Translations under genes and position numbers: made by a program
The notes under the pieces: generated by a model
Database searches by the model: none
The model's input: the letters and a program-made list of their open reading frames with translations, nothing else
Told to the model about the DNA's origin: nothing
Assembly: GCA_040219575.1 (NCBI GenBank)
Contig: JAVJSD010000075.1
Span: forward strand, 1 to 24,676
Source of the DNA: JAVJSD01 sp040219575
Lineage (GTDB): Bacteria > Planctomycetota > Planctomycetia > Pirellulales > Pirellulaceae
Direction of reading: 5' to 3'
Length of the DNA: 24,676 bases
Part shown: piece after piece, positions 23,245-24,676 of the stretch
Position numbering within the stretch: the stretch's first letter is position 1
Layout: every line of letters begins with the position of its first letter

Positions 23245-23990
23245 AAGAAAGGAGGACGGAATGTAAGGAAGCAGACCTGAAACCTTTCAGCGGAGCCTTG
23301 CGGGTGGAAAGCCCGTCCGGTAGCGCCTGACCGGCGGCCGGAAGCGAGTCTTGCGTGGTGTTGGGGTAACCCGCACTGCGAAGCGTAGACAGCCAGTCCG
23401 AAAGCCATGCTATTGAGCGCCGAAAGACCTTTCGCGGGAGCCTTTGCCGTTCGATGACCAAGGGCCACGCTGCTACTCCGAAATGGTCTGGTGTAGCAGT
23501 CCTGCCGGCGTCGGAGTGGAACATGCGCAAACGGACAATTGAGGTTCCCCAGGAACTTGGGAGAACCCTGTTCGCTCCTCGGCGAATTCCCGGCTGGAGA
23601 CACCGGGTTACGAACTCCAGGCCCTGGCGGCGCACTCACCCGCCAGGGAGCGAAATCAGTGAGTGCATCCGAGGTACCGCCAAGCGAAGGAAACGAAGTG
23701 CGGCGGGATGACGACAGGGCGTCATAGCGTCTTGATAGTACCGGTGAAGCAGGGGAACTCGCCCCGGAGGACCCTGTGGAGGAAAGCGAGACGCCGGCCA
23801 ACAGACTCAATCGCGGGAACCGTGTCGAACACATTGAGGTTCGGTAGCATGTCACCGCAACTCGGTTGAATAGCTTCGGGGGCCGTGAGGATGGCGAATC
23901 TGTCGGTCGAGGAACCGTATGCTCTAATGCGAGCAAGTACGGGTCTGTGGGAGCCCCGGGTCGGTAACGACCCGGGGCCACCCGGTCAGA
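23245..23990 (+). ncRNA. group II intron lacking its reverse transcriptase
   Basis: The RNA has a domain I-like 5' region with the segment GCGGCCGGAAGCGAGTCTTG (23332-23351) and AAGCGTAGACAG (from 23381). A region resembling the sequence before intron-encoded proteins follows (CCGAGGTACCGCCAAG, GATAGTACCGG, GGAGGACCCTGTGGAGG). It then passes within about 120 bases into domain V (23912-23945) and a domain VI-like hairpin. No reverse transcriptase or maturase frame is present, so the domain IV protein has been lost and splicing or mobility would need help in trans. The 5' boundary is approximate; I did not find a clear GTGYG start. The 3' end lies near 23987. A 286-codon minus-strand frame across it is not a gene. 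Confidence 0.8.
23912..23945 (+). ncRNA. group II intron domain V
   Basis: These 34 bases begin GAACCGTATGC and end GTACGGGTC, the length and shape of domain V: an outer stem (CCGTA with TACGG), an internal bulge and an upper stem-loop. Positions 2-4 read AAC, where AGC or CGC is usual, so the catalytic triad is unusual and pairs as an A.G mismatch at the middle position. Domain VI follows as CCCCGGGTCG-GTAA-CGACCCGGGG at 23954-23977. Confidence 0.78.
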
Positions 23991-24147
23991 GGATTCCAAG
24001 GTCAGGCCGGTTCGCGCGTCGGTGTTCACGACCGAAGCTGGAAACGGTATGTCTCTAAATATTGGATATGTAGTCGGGCACATCGCCCGGGGAGTCCAAG
24101 CTCCGGCTGGTTGCGCGCGGCGGTGTTTGCGGCCGAAGCGCCGAACG
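23991..24147. repeat. 57-bp direct repeat, 100-bp period
   Basis: The segments 23991-24046 and 24091-24147 are about 80% identical with a one-base length difference; both contain TCCAAG near the start and CCGAAGC near the end. The first copy abuts the 3' end of the group II intron. The sequence between the copies (from 24041) weakly resembles the intron's domain V region. Short minus-strand open frames here are not convincing as genes. Confidence 0.6.
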
Positions 24148-24382
24148 ACGGGCCACGAAAGCCGCCGGGTTCGCGAAGCGGATCTTGCGTTCCTGTTGCT
24201 CGATCAAGGGACTGCGTTGCAACTGCCGCAGGCGGGCGTCTCCAACAGCGGCGTTTGCCATCCCGCGTCATCCCCGTGGCGTCGAGCGGCAAGCGGCTGG
24301 AGGTCCCATAGCCGGTCGACCTTCGAACGTTTTTCTCCCGAAGGACAACCGTTCGAAATGAGTGCAAGCAGGGAGCCAACTG

Positions 24383-24436
24383 GGCCATCCATCCCTGTGG
24401 AGGAATGAGCCGTCCCCCTTGCAGAGATGGATGGCC
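24383..24436. repeat. inverted repeat just before the second intron
   Basis: GGCCATCCATC (24383-24393) and GATGGATGGCC (24426-24436) are perfect inverted repeats, extended by partial pairing (CCTG with CAGA). A second pair, TTCGAACG (24322-24329) and CGTTCGAA (24350-24357), lies just upstream. Hairpins beside group II intron insertion sites are known for some intron classes. Confidence 0.55.
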
Positions 24437-24444
24437 TTGCGCTA

Positions 24445-24676
24445 CGAGGCGTGGAGAAGGAGGACGAAAGGACCTGACGTACTTTCTACAACCTTCTATC
24501 GAAGCCCGGTAGGTAATCAGTCCTACCCGGTAACGCCTGGCCAGCGGCCGGAAGCGAGTCTTGCGTCGTGGCCGGGTGACCCGTCCTGCGAAGCGTTGAC
24601 AGCGAGTGCTGAAGCCATGTGATGGAGCGTCGAAAGATCTAATGTGGACGCCTTAGTCTTGGCCATAGCGGGGGCC
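24445..24676 (+). ncRNA. 5' part of a second group II intron, cut by the window end
   Basis: From about 24526 to 24638 the sequence closely follows the 5' region of the first intron. Shared segments are GCGGCCGGAAGCGAGTCTTG (24547-24566), CCTGCGAAGCGTTGACAG against ACTGCGAAGCGTAGACAG, and AGCGTCGAAAG against AGCGCCGAAAG. Both copies are preceded by AGGAGGACG, 70-90 bases upstream. The order and strand are the same. The remaining domains and any reverse transcriptase would lie beyond the window. Confidence 0.72.

Noticed and set aside
23223..24083. 286-codon minus-strand open frame
   Set aside because: It covers the group II intron RNA on the opposite strand. No protein features or ribosome site were found, and RNA structure explains the sequence better.
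24055..24261. 68-codon minus-strand frame near the second intron
   Set aside because: The composition is somewhat protein-like, but it overlaps the direct repeat and shows no ribosome site or known motif.
1..24676. CRISPR array, tRNA or rRNA genes
   Set aside because: No regularly spaced repeat array and no convincing cloverleaf or rRNA signature was seen by eye. A tRNA covariance scan was not possible here.

Overview
The window looks like accessory-rich chromosomal DNA of a planctomycete, probably of the Pirellulales type. The signs are a high-GC background, a large secreted protein with an SHD1 domain, an ECF-like sigma factor of the planctomycete-expanded class next to a Ser/Thr kinase fused to a PD40-type propeller, a DUF6807 (PmoA-like) gene, and a ycf46/ycf35-like operon. 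This assignment is inferred from protein families; there is no rRNA or tRNA to anchor it.

Layout. 1-2288: a window-edge hairpin, a zinc-ribbon/coiled-coil protein (+), then a minus-strand pair made of an unknown gene and a decayed DUF6807 gene. 2289-4714: an IS21-family element (istA, istB) whose right side abuts a truncated UPF0548/DUF1990 remnant. 4715-11363: a patchwork of single genes (an unknown 268-residue protein, a DUF4145-like protein, an endonuclease/exonuclease/phosphatase (EEP) enzyme, a zinc-ribbon protein, a secreted protein) mixed with gene debris, small GC-rich repeats, a double-hairpin RNA candidate and tandem terminators. 11364-15339: a compact six-gene plus-strand operon encoding a small membrane protein, an anchored lipoprotein, a Ycf35-like DUF1257 protein, a DUF2997 protein, a TOPRIM protein, an unknown 120-residue protein and a Ycf46-like AAA+ ATPase (seven ORFs when the small membrane protein is counted). 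15340-22742: a 1250-residue SHD1 membrane protein (-), transcribed divergently from a sigma factor-kinase pair (+). 22743-24676: no protein gene, but a MITE-like element, strong hairpins, a complete-looking group II intron RNA that lacks its reverse transcriptase, and the 5' part of a second related intron running off the end.

How the genes fit together. The 11.4-15.3 kb operon is the most cohesive system: tight spacing, overlapping starts and good ribosome sites suggest one functional unit combining an AAA+ ATPase, a nuclease-type TOPRIM domain, two small partner proteins and a membrane-anchored coiled coil. Its function is not known to me. The sigma factor and kinase overlap by 8 bases and probably form one regulatory unit. 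Much of the rest records decay: a 10-bp tandem duplication frameshift and a nonsense codon in the DUF6807 gene, a single nonsense codon in a 113-codon gene, a gutted second copy of the EEP gene, and a half-deleted UPF0548 gene beside the IS21 element.
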